Program-made: the position numbers and the translations under genes
The notes under the pieces: generated by a model
Database searches by the model: none
What the model saw: the letters and a program-made list of their open reading frames with translations, nothing else
What the model was told of the DNA's origin: nothing
Shown: positions 47,316 through 57,450 of the stretch, piece by piece
Position numbering within the stretch: position 1 is the first letter of the stretch
How the letters are laid out: every line of letters starts with the position of its first letter
Assembly: GCA_009840595.1 (NCBI GenBank)
Contig: VXNK01000095.1
Location: 1 to 64,000, forward strand
Length of the DNA: 64,000 nucleotides
Source: Rhodospirillaceae bacterium
Lineage (GTDB): Bacteria; Pseudomonadota; Alphaproteobacteria; Bin65
Direction: 5' to 3'

Positions 47316-48405
47316 AGCGCTGGCGCTCCGTGCGCGCCTGGCAGGCCATGACGATGCAGCGGTTACCGCCGCAGTCGGCCGGCTGTCGGCAGAGGCGTAC
47401 GGCGATTTCCTGGCGGGCATCGCCGCCTACCGCAACCATCCCTACCGGCGGGACATGCCGGAGCCGCCCGTTGCCGCAAGCTATGGCACGGCGCGCCTGC
47501 TCGACTATTCAGCGCCCGGCCCAGCCGGCAGGAGCGCCGGGCCGCCGCTGTTGCTGGTTCCCTCGCTTGTCAACCGCGGCTATGTGCTCGATCTCATGCC
47601 CGGCGTCTCGCTCGCCCGGTTTCTGGCAGATGCGGGTGCGCCGGTTTTCCTGTTGGAATGGAACGCGCCCGATACCGAAGAGAGCGGATTCGACCTGGCG
47701 CGGCTGATCGGCGAGCGGCTGTTGCCGGCGCTGGACGACGTGACGGCGCGAGCCGGCCGGCCGGCCGTGGTCGGATATTGCATGGGCGGGCTGCTCGTGC
47801 TGAGCGCTGCGCGGCAGCGCCTGGCCGGTATGGCCGGCCTCGCGGTCCTGGCCACGCCGTGGGATTTCCACGCCGAGCGGCCGGAGCAGGCGCGCGCGCT
47901 GGCGCACTTTGCCGGCGCCTGGCTACCGGCGCTCGAAGCGCTCGGTCAGTTTCCGGTCGATGGCCTGCAGGCTCTCTTTGCCGTCAACGATCCGATGGTG
48001 GCCTCCCGGAAGTTCCGGGCATTCGCCCGCATGGACCCGGATTCCGGGGCGGCACGGCGCTTCGTGGCGCTCGAAGACTGGCTGAACGACGGTATCCCCC
48101 TGCCGCTGCCGATCGCGCGCGAAACCCTGCACGGCTGGTATGGAGACAATCTCACCGCCGCCGGGCGCTGGACGGTCGACGGTCTCGAGATACGGCCCGA
48201 GGAAATCGACCTGCCGGCCCTCGCCATCATTCCCGACCGCGACCGGATCGTGCCGTATGAATCGGCCCTGGCCCTGGCCCGCCTGCTGCCGCAAGCCGAA
48301 ATCCGCATCGCCCGGGCCGGCCATATCGGCATGATGGCCGGCCGCCGGGCGGAGCGTGAGACCTGGCGGCCGCTTCTGGCATGGCAGCGATCGCTCGCGG
48401 CGTAG
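47170..48405 (+). CDS. PhaC-like alpha/beta hydrolase (PHA synthase homolog)
   Basis: A 411-residue alpha/beta-fold protein with a cysteine lipase box, GYCMGG (Cys about residue 200), the mark of PHA synthases rather than ordinary hydrolases. The remaining triad fits Asp in IIPDRDRIVP (about 359) and His in AGHIGMM (about 388). YRRDMPEPP (about 94-102), VPSLVNRGYVLDLMP and FLLEWNAP are typical PhaC motifs. Length suits class III PhaC. The start is uncertain: ATG 47170 or ATG 47203 both keep the SPRPFGLHLW opening, and both overlap the PhaE-like gene. Confidence 0.75.
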   Translation: MKPDRIALNRRMSPRPFGLHLWMATVASANCLSGLSGLRNGWPGWNGPEALALRARLAGHDDAAVTAAVGRLSAEAYGDFLAGIAAYRNHPYRRDMPEPPVAASYGTARLLDYSAPGPAGRSAGPPLLLVPSLVNRGYVLDLMPGVSLARFLADAGAPVFLLEWNAPDTEESGFDLARLIGERLLPALDDVTARAGRPAVVGYCMGGLLVLSAARQRLAGMAGLAVLATPWDFHAERPEQARALAHFAGAWLPALEALGQFPVDGLQALFAVNDPMVASRKFRAFARMDPDSGAARRFVALEDWLNDGIPLPLPIARETLHGWYGDNLTAAGRWTVDGLEIRPEEIDLPALAIIPDRDRIVPYESALALARLLPQAEIRIARAGHIGMMAGRRAERETWRPLLAWQRSLAA

Positions 48406-48462
48406 GGGGAGGAGCAGCCATGCAGGCGTTCGGAGCAGCCGCGACGTTCCGACCGTATTTCG

Positions 48463-48500
48463 CAAGTGCACTTGAAAATGCTGCACTGCACCATTATAAT
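48463..48500 (+). promoter_or_regulatory. phaA promoter with palindromic PhaR-like sites
   Basis: TTGAAA (48472-48477) and TATAAT (48495-48500) are 17 bases apart, a near-ideal sigma70 promoter. A perfect 12-base palindrome, CAAGTGCACTTG (48463-48474), overlaps the -35 box, and TGCTGCACTGCA (48479-48490) fills the spacer. These TGC-rich elements resemble PhaR targets, so binding would block RNA polymerase. The leader to the ATG at 48644 is about 137 bases. Confidence 0.6.
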
Positions 48501-48643
48501 GAATCCGATAGTCGGGAATTGCCGCGCCGCCGGTCCGCCCCGGACTCTTCCAGTTCGATTCCGGACCGGATTTGCAGCGCGCCGGAATCCCGCAGACCGA
48601 TCCCAACCGGCTCGACGGGCCGGAACTTCAGGAGGAACCTCTC

Positions 48644-49819
<1,176 letters not shown>

Positions 49820-49948
49820 ACCGGAGACACGATCCTCCCGGACGGCGGCGCGGTCAATTCGGGCCGCCGGCCAAACCTCTAACCGAACCGACGGAACGCG
49901 GCGCGCCACGGCACGGACAGGCGGGCCGCACAACAGGAGACTGACATC

Positions 49949-50671
49949 ATGGCGCGCGTAGCACTGGTCACGGGCGGAACTCGTGGCATCGGCGAGGCAA
50001 TTTCCATTGCGCTGAAGGACGCCGGCTGCAAGGTGGCGGCGAACTATGGCGGCAACGACGAGCGGGCGAAGGAATTTTCCGACCGCACCGGCATCGGCGT
50101 CTACAAGTTCGACGTCGGCGATTTCGAAGCCGTGGAGGCCGGCGTGGCCCGGATCGAGGCCGATCTCGGCCCGATCGACATCCTGGTCAACAACGCCGGC
50201 ATCACCCGCGACGGCACCATGCACCGGATGTCCTACGACAACTGGGACGACGTCATCCGGACCAACCTCACCTCCTGCTTCAACTGCTCGCGCGCCGTCA
50301 TCGAAGGCATGCGCGCACGCAAGTTCGGCCGCATCGTCAACATCGGCTCGATCAACGGCCAGGGCGGCCAGTACGGCCAGGTGAACTATGCCGCCGCCAA
50401 GTCCGGCATCCACGGCTTCACCAAGGCGCTGGCCCAGGAGGGCGCCGCCCAGGGCATCACCGTCAACGCCATCGCGCCCGGCTATGTCGATACCGACATG
50501 GTGCGCGCGGTGCCCCAGAAGGTGCTCGAGCGGATCATCCAGCGGATCCCGGTCGGCCGGCTCGGCAACGCGCAGGATATCGCCCGCGGCGTGGTCTTCC
50601 TGACCGGCGAGGATGCCGACTTCATCACCGGCTCGACGCTCAGCATCAACGGCGGCCAGCACATGTATTAG
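49949..50671 (+). CDS. phaB: Acetoacetyl-CoA reductase
   Basis: A 240-residue SDR that reduces acetoacetyl-CoA to (R)-3-hydroxybutyryl-CoA with NADPH. Motifs are VTGGTRGIGEAIS (about residues 6-18), NNAGITRDGTMHRM (about 83-96), and the active site IGSINGQGGQYGQVNYAAAK (about 131-150). The GQxGQxNYxAAKxG and GYVDTDMVRAVP forms are diagnostic of PhaB. AGGAGA sits eight bases upstream of the ATG. It converges with a crotonase gene. Confidence 0.95.
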   Translation: MARVALVTGGTRGIGEAISIALKDAGCKVAANYGGNDERAKEFSDRTGIGVYKFDVGDFEAVEAGVARIEADLGPIDILVNNAGITRDGTMHRMSYDNWDDVIRTNLTSCFNCSRAVIEGMRARKFGRIVNIGSINGQGGQYGQVNYAAAKSGIHGFTKALAQEGAAQGITVNAIAPGYVDTDMVRAVPQKVLERIIQRIPVGRLGNAQDIARGVVFLTGEDADFITGSTLSINGGQHMY

Positions 50672-50697
50672 GCGTTTCGGGGCGTGTTCGGGGCGGC

Positions 50698-51489
50698 TCA
50701 GGCCCCCTTGAACGCCGGCGCCCGTTTCGCGGAGAAGGCGGCGAGGCCTTCGTTCATATCGCGGGTGCGGGCGCTGGCGGCCATCGCCAGGGTCTCCAGC
50801 TCCATCTGGTGCTCGGCCCCGTTGGCCCAGGTCTCGGCGAACAGTTGCTTGACCCGGCCGTAGGCGATGGCCGGCCCCTCGGCGAACCGCCGCGCCGTTT
50901 CCATCGCGGTCCCGGCCAGTTCATCGTCGGGCACGACCCGGGTAATCAGGTCGATGTCCAGCGCCTCCTGCGCCGTCAGCGTCGGGTTTTCAAGCGCCAG
51001 ACGCTGCGCCACCCGCAGGCCGACCAGCCGGGGCAGGAACCAGGTCGATCCGCCGTCCGGGCTGATGCCCGAAGCGGTGTAGGCCATCTTGAATTTTGCG
51101 CTTTCTGCGGCGATCACGATGTCGCCTGTGATGGCAAAGCTGAAGCCGCCGCCGGCCGCCGCGCCCTGGATCGCCATCACGACCGGCGCGTTGCCGCGCA
51201 TCAGCCGCGACACGGCCGCATGGAAATAGGTCGTCGTCACCTTCAGCGCTTTTGCCAGCGCGGCCTCGTCCTCCATTGCCAGCATGTATTTCAGGTCGCC
51301 GCCGGAACAGAACATCCTGCCGTTGGCCCGGACGAGGATCGCGCGGACGGACGGATCCTCGGTCAACTCGGTCGTCGCGTCCCACAATTCCTTTGCGGCG
51401 TCTGCGTTGAGCGCATTGTTCGCCTCCGGCCGATCGAGGGTGATGATGCCGACGCCGTTGTCGGCAGCGCATTGAATGAAGTCAGCCAC
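50698..51489 (-). CDS. Crotonase-family protein, PaaG/isomerase-like
   Basis: A 263-residue crotonase. The oxyanion-hole segment is [11 protein letters not shown] (about residues 59-69). The glycine-rich motif is [14 protein letters not shown] (about 105-118), without the first catalytic glutamate. The second region reads [18 protein letters not shown], where the aspartate replaces glutamate, as in ring 1,2-epoxyphenylacetyl-CoA isomerase (PaaG-type) enzymes. The start is GTG at 51489 with AGGAG nine bases upstream. It overlaps the NUDIX stop region by eight bases, in one minus-strand operon. Confidence 0.8.
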   Translation of the reverse strand: MADFIQCAADNGVGIITLDRPEANNALNADAAKELWDATTELTEDPSVRAILVRANGRMFCSGGDLKYMLAMEDEAALAKALKVTTTYFHAAVSRLMRGNAPVVMAIQGAAAGGGFSFAITGDIVIAAESAKFKMAYTASGISPDGGSTWFLPRLVGLRVAQRLALENPTLTAQEALDIDLITRVVPDDELAGTAMETARRFAEGPAIAYGRVKQLFAETWANGAEHQMELETLAMAASARTRDMNEGLAAFSAKRAPAFKGA

Positions 51490-52153
51490 GCGGTCGCTCC
51501 TGTTTCGGGGATGAGAAAGCCGTGCCGTCGGCGGATGGCCCCATGGATCCGGGGGGCGGGTTGGTGCGGACGGCAAAGGCGGTCTCGCCGGCGATTTCCC
51601 GGTAATGCTGCAGCGCCCAGGGTACCGACGGGAAGGCGAATTCGTCTTCCGGCAGCTCGTCCCAGCCGAACAGGCGGACTTCGGTGCTCTCCGGCCCCGG
51701 TTCGATCGCCGGCGATTTGAGCGTGGCGCGATAGAAGAGCTGGACCTGGCTGATGCGCGGGATGTTGTAGAGCGCGAACAGGTCGTGCACCTCGATCTCG
51801 GCGCGGGCCTCTTCCCAGGCCTCGCGCGCGGCGGCATCCTCAGAGCGCTCGTGCAGTTCCATGAAGCCGGCCGGCAGGGTCCAGTAGCCGATGCGCGGCG
51901 CGATCGCCCGCCGGCACATCAGCACCCTGTCCTCCCACACCGCCACCGAGCCGACGACGATCTTCGGGTTGTCATAGTGGATAAAGCCGCAATCGGAGCA
52001 GACCAGCCGCTCGCGCTCGTCGCCCTCCGGGATCTTCCAGACGTCCGGCCCGACATTCTGGCCCGTACCGGAGCGGGGGCGCGAGGGCCGGTCCCCGGAA
52101 GCGGTGGGGCCGGCCGGCCCGGGTTTCAGGGGGTTGGCCGGGTTATGCGTCAT
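51482..52153 (-). CDS. NUDIX hydrolase with zinc-ribbon-like N terminus
   Basis: A 223-residue NUDIX hydrolase. A short N-terminal [13 protein letters not shown] motif (about residues 52-64) resembles the zinc-binding lead-in of this subfamily. The Nudix box is [20 protein letters not shown] (about 97-116), with the REx2EE core followed by Ala in place of the usual glycine. The preceding GYWTLPAGF is standard. The target is unknown, perhaps a nucleoside diphosphate derivative. It is divergent from two PaaI thioesterase genes and overlaps the crotonase start by eight bases. Confidence 0.82.
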   Translation of the reverse strand: MTHNPANPLKPGPAGPTASGDRPSRPRSGTGQNVGPDVWKIPEGDERERLVCSDCGFIHYDNPKIVVGSVAVWEDRVLMCRRAIAPRIGYWTLPAGFMELHERSEDAAAREAWEEARAEIEVHDLFALYNIPRISQVQLFYRATLKSPAIEPGPESTEVRLFGWDELPEDEFAFPSVPWALQHYREIAGETAFAVRTNPPPGSMGPSADGTAFSSPKQERPRG

Positions 52154-52199
52154 GAAGGCAATTTGACCGGCTTCGGGCGGGCTGACAAGACACGGGGCC

Positions 52200-52736
52200 A
52201 TGGCCGAAGACCCCGTAACGCCGCCGCGCCCCGGATCGAAAGGCAATCCGGACGGCAAGCCGCCGACCACCGAAGAGATGATCAAGCTGATCAGCGGCTC
52301 GACCCCGCACAGCCGGGAACTCGGGCTGGAGGTGGTCCATTCCGCCAGGGGCATGGCGATCATGCGCCTGCCCTGGCACGAGCGGCTGGTCGGCAACCCG
52401 GACGAACTGGTGCTGCACGGCGGCGTCGTGACGACCCTGCTCGACAGCGTGTGCGGCATGGCGACGATGAGCGCGCGACAGCCGCCGGAGCGCATCGTGA
52501 CCCTCGACCTGCGGATCGATTACCAGCGCCCGGCGACGCCCCGTCTCGACCTGTTCGCCCGGGCCGAGGTCACCAAGATGACCCGCACCATCGCCTTCCT
52601 CAGCGCCGTGGCCTACCAGGACGATCCCAAGGACACGGTCGCGCTCGCCACCGGCACCTTCATGTTCGTCGGCAGCCGCAAGAAGAAAGGCGGCCCGGAC
52701 GTCGATAGGGGCGCCGGCGGGAAGAAGCCGGCATGA
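52200..52736 (+). CDS. PaaI-family thioesterase (hotdog fold)
   Basis: A 178-residue hotdog-fold thioesterase with the PaaI motif [20 protein letters not shown] (about residues 71-90), where His and Gly start the catalytic helix. [15 protein letters not shown] follows. The N-terminal 35 residues are Pro/Gly-rich. It overlaps the second thioesterase by four bases (ATGA), so the two form an operon and may work as a heterodimer or on two chain lengths. Confidence 0.82.
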   Translation: MAEDPVTPPRPGSKGNPDGKPPTTEEMIKLISGSTPHSRELGLEVVHSARGMAIMRLPWHERLVGNPDELVLHGGVVTTLLDSVCGMATMSARQPPERIVTLDLRIDYQRPATPRLDLFARAEVTKMTRTIAFLSAVAYQDDPKDTVALATGTFMFVGSRKKKGGPDVDRGAGGKKPA

Positions 52737-53176
52737 GCGCCACGCTGACGGAGCGGCTTGCGGCGGCGCGCGAGTCGGGCGACCCGAACGCCATGGCCGA
52801 GGCCATACCCTACGCCCGGTTCCTGCACATCACCGCGGCGCTCGACGGCGACGACCTGGTCTCCTGCATGAACTACAGCCCGCACATCATCGGCAACCCG
52901 ATCCTGCCGGCGATCCACGGCGGCACGATCGGCGGCCTGCTCGAAACCGCGGCGATCCTGAAGCTGTTGTGGATGCAGGAAACCCTGCGGATTCCCAAGA
53001 CGATCACGATCACGGTCGATTATCTGCGCTCGGCCGGGCCGAAGGATACCTACGCCCGCGCCGGCGTGACCAAGCTGGGCGCGCGGGTCGCCAATGTCCG
53101 GGTCTTCGCCTGGCAGGACGATCCGGCCCGGCCGGTCGCCGGCGCCAACGCCAATTTCATGCTGTCGCCCGGCTGA
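52733..53176 (+). CDS. Second PaaI-family thioesterase
   Basis: A 147-residue hotdog-fold protein. AIHGGTIGGLLETAAILKLL (about residues 60-79) is the PaaI-like catalytic segment, with glutamate in place of the aspartate of the first copy, and TITITVDYLRSAGPKDTYAR follows. It directly follows the first thioesterase and lies beside the crotonase/NUDIX operon, suggesting a role in clearing CoA esters. Confidence 0.8.
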   Translation: MSATLTERLAAARESGDPNAMAEAIPYARFLHITAALDGDDLVSCMNYSPHIIGNPILPAIHGGTIGGLLETAAILKLLWMQETLRIPKTITITVDYLRSAGPKDTYARAGVTKLGARVANVRVFAWQDDPARPVAGANANFMLSPG

Positions 53177-53275
53177 ACGGGGCGATTTCGCTCGACGGCC
53201 ACCGGCGGCGCCCGCATCCCAAGGCAAGAGGGCTTCACGGCCGCAATGGCGCGGCCGGCGCACTTCCGACGACGA

Positions 53276-54172
53276 TTAACCGAGCGTTGCACGGTAGGCG
53301 CCCGGCGTGGTGCCGACGATCCGCTTGAACCAGCGCGTCAGGTGCGCCTGGGAGGAAAACCCGCAGACATCGGCGATTTCGACGAGCGGCAAACGGCCTT
53401 CGGCGATCAGCGACTTGGCGTGCTCGATGCGGCGGTCGGTGAGGTAGCGGTGCGGCGCCGTCCCGGTTGCCGCCTTGAAGGCGCGAGCGAAATGGAACGG
53501 GCTGAGGCAGGCCTCGTTGGCCAGCGTCTCGACAGTCAGGTCTTCGCTGAGATGGGCGTCGATGAATTCGGCGATCCGCCGCAGGCACCGGGGATCGAGC
53601 GCGCCGCGCACGCTGGGCAGCGAAATCGCCGCGCGCTCCAGATTGGAATGTCGCCGCAGGATCTGAATGCCCAGGGCGGCGCCCAGGGTCTCGACGAGCA
53701 TCTTGCCGGCCGGCGCGGGGTCGAGCAGCTCGGCATGGATCGCCCGGGCGATCCGCTCGATCAGCGGGTCGCGAAAGCCGCCGTCGAAATGCAGCCTGAC
53801 GACCTTGGGATTGACATCGAGCTCGCGCAGCGCCGTCTCGGACAGCAGCATCGCCGGCAGGTAGATGTGGATCATCTCGGCGATGTCGCCGTAGGCCTTG
53901 ATCATGTCTTCGCGGACGCCGGCCGGGCACAGCCAGATCATCCCCGGCACGGCATCGCTGTGCTGCAGCCGGCCGTCGCCGCGCCGCCGGAGATGGACGC
54001 GGCCCTCGAGCATGACGGCGATCTCGGTTTCGCGCGGCAGGAATTCGGCGAGTTCCCCCTCACCGTGCGTCCAGCATTCCGCCAGCAGCCCGCTCCATCG
54101 CCGATCGCGGCTCGATCCCAGCAGCGTTCCCGTCGTGTATTTCGCTCGCCCGTGTCCTGCCAGAAGGACCAC
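53276..54172 (-). CDS. AraC-family transcriptional regulator
   Basis: A 298-residue regulator. The N-terminal cupin-like sensing part carries EFLPRETEIAVMLEGRVHLR (about residues 42-61), and the C-terminal AraC domain has ETLANEACLSPFHFARAFKA (about 212-231) and LVEIADVCGFSSQAHLTRWF (about 260-279). The start is GTG at 54172; a later ATG would remove part of the sensor domain. The target is unknown, perhaps one of the neighbouring thioesterase or crotonase genes. Confidence 0.85.
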   Translation of the reverse strand: MVLLAGHGRAKYTTGTLLGSSRDRRWSGLLAECWTHGEGELAEFLPRETEIAVMLEGRVHLRRRGDGRLQHSDAVPGMIWLCPAGVREDMIKAYGDIAEMIHIYLPAMLLSETALRELDVNPKVVRLHFDGGFRDPLIERIARAIHAELLDPAPAGKMLVETLGAALGIQILRRHSNLERAAISLPSVRGALDPRCLRRIAEFIDAHLSEDLTVETLANEACLSPFHFARAFKAATGTAPHRYLTDRRIEHAKSLIAEGRLPLVEIADVCGFSSQAHLTRWFKRIVGTTPGAYRATLG

Positions 54173-54569
54173 GCCGTCCTACCCCCTTGCACGCCCCCCC
54201 GATGACGCCTTGGGTCAGTTTAACATTCACTCCGCCTGCAAGCGGCAGTCAACGGTTTTACGAAAATCGGCGAGCAATATAGCAAATTCATGCAAAAACA
54301 GCAATTATGGACAACAATTAGTATTTGTCTTCTGAAACTAACCGGCACGGAATGCAAAAGGCATATATGTGCAACGTAACAGCAGAATCATGTAACGCGA
54401 CTCAATTCGCTTGTGATTTAGGGTTGATTAGTTGATGGCGTCCTGCCGGCGCGGCGTTTCCCAAGAGTCGATCCGGCGTCTGGTTTCGACAATTCCGGAT
54501 TCTCCACGCAGGTGCGGGCACATCTGATCGAAATATTGAATGCTTGAAATAGATTAGGAAATTTCGATC
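54173..54569. other. AT-rich intergenic stretch, no gene seen
   Basis: From about 54215 the base composition shifts visibly toward A and T compared with the preceding 54 kb, with runs such as TTTTACGAAAA and short palindromes (GCATATATGTGC). No coding frame, tRNA or clear promoter was found. It marks the left limit of the atypical region that extends to about 57530. Confidence 0.5.
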
Positions 54570-55640
54570 GTGATCGACGTGTATTTCGGAACGAACAGGA
54601 ATCCCCTGCCGGTAAGGGACCCGAGAGATTTCGGCCATCAGCTGAATAACCGCGGGTCGTTCCTGCGCTTCGGAAAGGCGCAGGTTTCCGACGAACTGGA
54701 CAGCGTCGAAGAGATCGCCGTGGCGCCGGAACGGCTGCGGCCAAGCCGCCGGTCCCAATTGCTCGGCAGCAACACGATTTTCGCGGAGATCAGGGAAAGC
54801 ATGCGCGCCGGAGTCGATACGGTGCTGTTCATCCACGGGTTCAACTACAGCTTCCACGAAGCGCTGATCGATGCCGCCCTGCTGAAACGGACATACGAAT
54901 CCGCCGAGACGCCCTACACCTTCTTCGTCTTCTCCTGGCCGTCCGACGGCTCGCTGATGCCCTATATCGCCTATGCCAACGACCGGGCCGACGCCCGCAC
55001 CTCCGGGGCCGCGCTGGGCCGGGGGCTGCTGAAGCTCGGCGAATTCGTGCGGCGGGTCTCCAACGAACTGGGGCCGCGCGTGCGCTCCGACCTCGGCCGC
55101 GATGCGGAGGCGGCCCGGCTGCGCAAGGAGTTTTGCGCCGGCCGCCTGCACCTGATGGCCCACAGCATGGGAGCCTATGCGCTGCGCCACGCCGTCCAGG
55201 GCATGCGCCGGCAAATCGGCGACGACCTGCCCCGCCTGTTCGACGAGATCCTCCTCATCGCCGCCGACGAAGACGCCGACGCCTTCGAGCACGACCACAA
55301 GATGGCACTGCTCCCACGGCTCGGCCGGCGTGTCACGGTCTACCATAACCGGGAGGACATACCGCTGGCTATCAGCGACCTGACCAAGGGGAATCCTGAT
55401 CGCCTAGGCGCAGACGGGCCGGCACATCCACATCTGCTGCCGGCGAAGGTATCGGTCGTGGATTGTACGGAGGTTGTAAGCGGCTTTCAGGAGCATCGAT
55501 ACCATAAGGACGAAGGTGTCGTGATTGAGGACATTCAGGCTGTGTTGCACAATGAGCGTTCCGAGCAAATCAAGTATCGCACATACTTCCCAGAACAAAA
55601 CAGCTATTTTAAGACACTCAAACTTAATTCACTAGATTAA
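54570..55640 (+). CDS. Alpha/beta hydrolase of the DUF900 family
   Basis: A 356-residue alpha/beta hydrolase. The strand-turn-helix VLFIHGFNYSFHEAL (about residues 86-100) holds the oxyanion HGF, and the nucleophile serine is in LMAHSMGAYAL (about 194-204). VFSWPSDGSLMPY lies between. The Asp/His partners are probably in AADEDADAF and GPAHPHLLP. DUF900 members are presumed esterases or lipases. The start is GTG at 54570. The first three quarters are GC-rich, whereas the last 70 codons are AT-richer, so the composition changes inside the gene. It converges with nothing and is followed by the beta-helix protein. Confidence 0.78.
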   Translation: MIDVYFGTNRNPLPVRDPRDFGHQLNNRGSFLRFGKAQVSDELDSVEEIAVAPERLRPSRRSQLLGSNTIFAEIRESMRAGVDTVLFIHGFNYSFHEALIDAALLKRTYESAETPYTFFVFSWPSDGSLMPYIAYANDRADARTSGAALGRGLLKLGEFVRRVSNELGPRVRSDLGRDAEAARLRKEFCAGRLHLMAHSMGAYALRHAVQGMRRQIGDDLPRLFDEILLIAADEDADAFEHDHKMALLPRLGRRVTVYHNREDIPLAISDLTKGNPDRLGADGPAHPHLLPAKVSVVDCTEVVSGFQEHRYHKDEGVVIEDIQAVLHNERSEQIKYRTYFPEQNSYFKTLKLNSLD

Positions 55641-55778
55641 GTTATGCAGCAGATTCAATTTCAATGCTGCTCGAATCCAAAAGTAAGTTACCCATTTTTG
55701 CAGGATTCGTTCTTTTTGCTAAGCTCAAATGTACTTTGCGCATTCAAATTAAATTATCTTCGGATATTTTGTCGTAAA

Positions 55779-55809
55779 TTGACAAGTTTCGAAATCAAAG
55801 CACTATGTT
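55779..55809 (+). promoter_or_regulatory. Candidate promoter for the AT-rich gene
   Basis: A perfect TTGACA at 55779-55784 is followed after 18-19 bases by CTATGT/TATGTT (55803-55809). A GAGGA ribosome site precedes the ATG at 55840. The surrounding 55641-55839 gap is AT-rich and contains no gene. Confidence 0.45.
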
Positions 55810-55839
55810 AAGCGCACAAATATTTCCTGAGGACCAGAA

Positions 55840-57261
55840 ATGCAAAAGACCTTGTCTCTGATACTCGCAGCTTTGATTTTACTGTCTTCGTATTCAATTC
55901 CGAAAGCATCGGATGGAGCGAAGCAAACGATGCCGCACAAAAAAGATTGTGCTGTCAAACTTCCGGAAAATTTTTGGAGTGCCTCCGGTGCCGCGGAATT
56001 TCGCGATGCTGAGACTTGGGCTTGGAATAAAATTTGCATAGGAAATCCAGCAAATATGCGGTTCGCCGCGAAAGCAGGCTACGACAATAAAGAGTGTAAG
56101 CCGGCAGAAATTGAGAGAAAGAAAGAAAAAGTACCAAACCACCGCATTCTTCGGCCGGAATTCATTGAGCTAGTGCTGAGTCACGATCCATGGGCATCGG
56201 TAGCGAGGCATCCGAGGGTAATTATCCAATGTGCATTAGTCAAAGGAAATATTACTCTTGCCAATCACGATATCAGCCCAAGTTTTTTCTTTATCAACGG
56301 CAAGATCGAAGGGTATATCATGCTTATTAATGCCCAATTCAAACGCTCATTAAGTTTTCAAGGCACGACCGTGACCAAAATATTAAATGCAGATCGCTTG
56401 GAAGTCAGAGGAAGCTTGTTTTTGCGTAACGGCGGAAGTTTTGGAAGAATCAACCTTCTCGGAGCAAAGATTGGAACTTCCCTTCAGTTCGGTGGAAGTA
56501 CATTCAGCAACAGAATTAATCTAACCGGAGCTACCATCGGCGGCGAGCTTAACTTGTTAGAAGGAGGCCGTGAAGGTACCCCCATCTGGCGGAGTAAAGC
56601 GCGCCTAATCCTGCGCAATGCGAGAGCCGGTGCGCTACATGCTTCGATGAGCAATTGGAATATGTCAAAAAATGGGAAATTTCTACCAACAGAACTGACC
56701 GGATTTGTTTACACTCGCCTGGGGGGAATGGACGAACCGGGAAGTAGATTTATGGGCGACGCGTCGGCGGATTGGCTGACCGACCGGATAGAAGCGCAGC
56801 TCGATCATGGCAAATTCTACGACCCGCAGCCCTACACCCAATTAGCTAGTGTGCTGGACGCTGCTGGTGCGACCGAAAAGGCCAAAGCAATTCTTTACGC
56901 TAAGTTCGAACACAAGCGCGTCAGTGATAAAACGATCAGTCCCGCGCGCCGCGCTGCTCTCTGGCTGGAAAAATGGATTATCGGTTATGGGTTATTTCCA
57001 TTCCATGTGCTCTATTGGTTCTTTGGGCTTGTGGCGGTTGGCGGTGTGCTCGCGCAATTCAGCAAAGAGCCATCGGTCCGAGGCTTGATTGGACTATGGT
57101 ATAGTCTAGAAAACGCATTACCGCTCATTGAGACGAGCGAAAATTTCAAGAATACTTCGCACGGTTTCTGGTGGCTCTCGCATTATTTCCATTTCCAGAA
57201 ATTGGTCGGATTTGTGCTTGCCACTGTGTTAGTTGGCGCACTTACGCTATTGAGCGGGTAA
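55840..57261 (+). CDS. Secreted/membrane beta-helix protein of unknown function, AT-rich
   Basis: A 473-residue protein. Residues 1-24 form a signal peptide. Residues of about 125-265 are pentapeptide-like or right-handed beta-helix repeats (for example GRINLLGAKIGTSLQFGGST and NRINLTGATIGGELNLL). Next comes DWLTDRIEAQL (about 307) and the QPYTQLASVLDAAGATEKAK segment (about 328-347), resembling a region conserved in uncharacterised pentapeptide-type membrane proteins. Two hydrophobic segments (about 385-407 and 453-471) follow, so the beta-helix is probably periplasmic and the C terminus membrane-bound. Codon use is far more AT-rich than the neighbours, which suggests transfer. I cannot assign a function. 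Confidence 0.7.
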   Translation: MQKTLSLILAALILLSSYSIPKASDGAKQTMPHKKDCAVKLPENFWSASGAAEFRDAETWAWNKICIGNPANMRFAAKAGYDNKECKPAEIERKKEKVPNHRILRPEFIELVLSHDPWASVARHPRVIIQCALVKGNITLANHDISPSFFFINGKIEGYIMLINAQFKRSLSFQGTTVTKILNADRLEVRGSLFLRNGGSFGRINLLGAKIGTSLQFGGSTFSNRINLTGATIGGELNLLEGGREGTPIWRSKARLILRNARAGALHASMSNWNMSKNGKFLPTELTGFVYTRLGGMDEPGSRFMGDASADWLTDRIEAQLDHGKFYDPQPYTQLASVLDAAGATEKAKAILYAKFEHKRVSDKTISPARRAALWLEKWIIGYGLFPFHVLYWFFGLVAVGGVLAQFSKEPSVRGLIGLWYSLENALPLIETSENFKNTSHGFWWLSHYFHFQKLVGFVLATVLVGALTLLSG

Positions 57262-57450
57262 CAGTTCTACGGTTAATCGTGGTCAGTTACGGCCAATATA
57301 TCAACAATTGTATAATAATTATTTTTCAAAATTTTCAAAATCCTTCTTTAGGTATTTTAATTCTTTTTCTAACTAGCGCTGCGAAAGCCTTTAGTCGCCT
57401 GACGCAGTTCTGTTCATGTGCATCGAGTGAGAAGCAACGTCCCAGATACA

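Noticed and set aside
53246-54205. Open frame of 319 codons on the plus strand
   Set aside because: Antisense to the AraC regulator, which has a clear DNA-binding domain.
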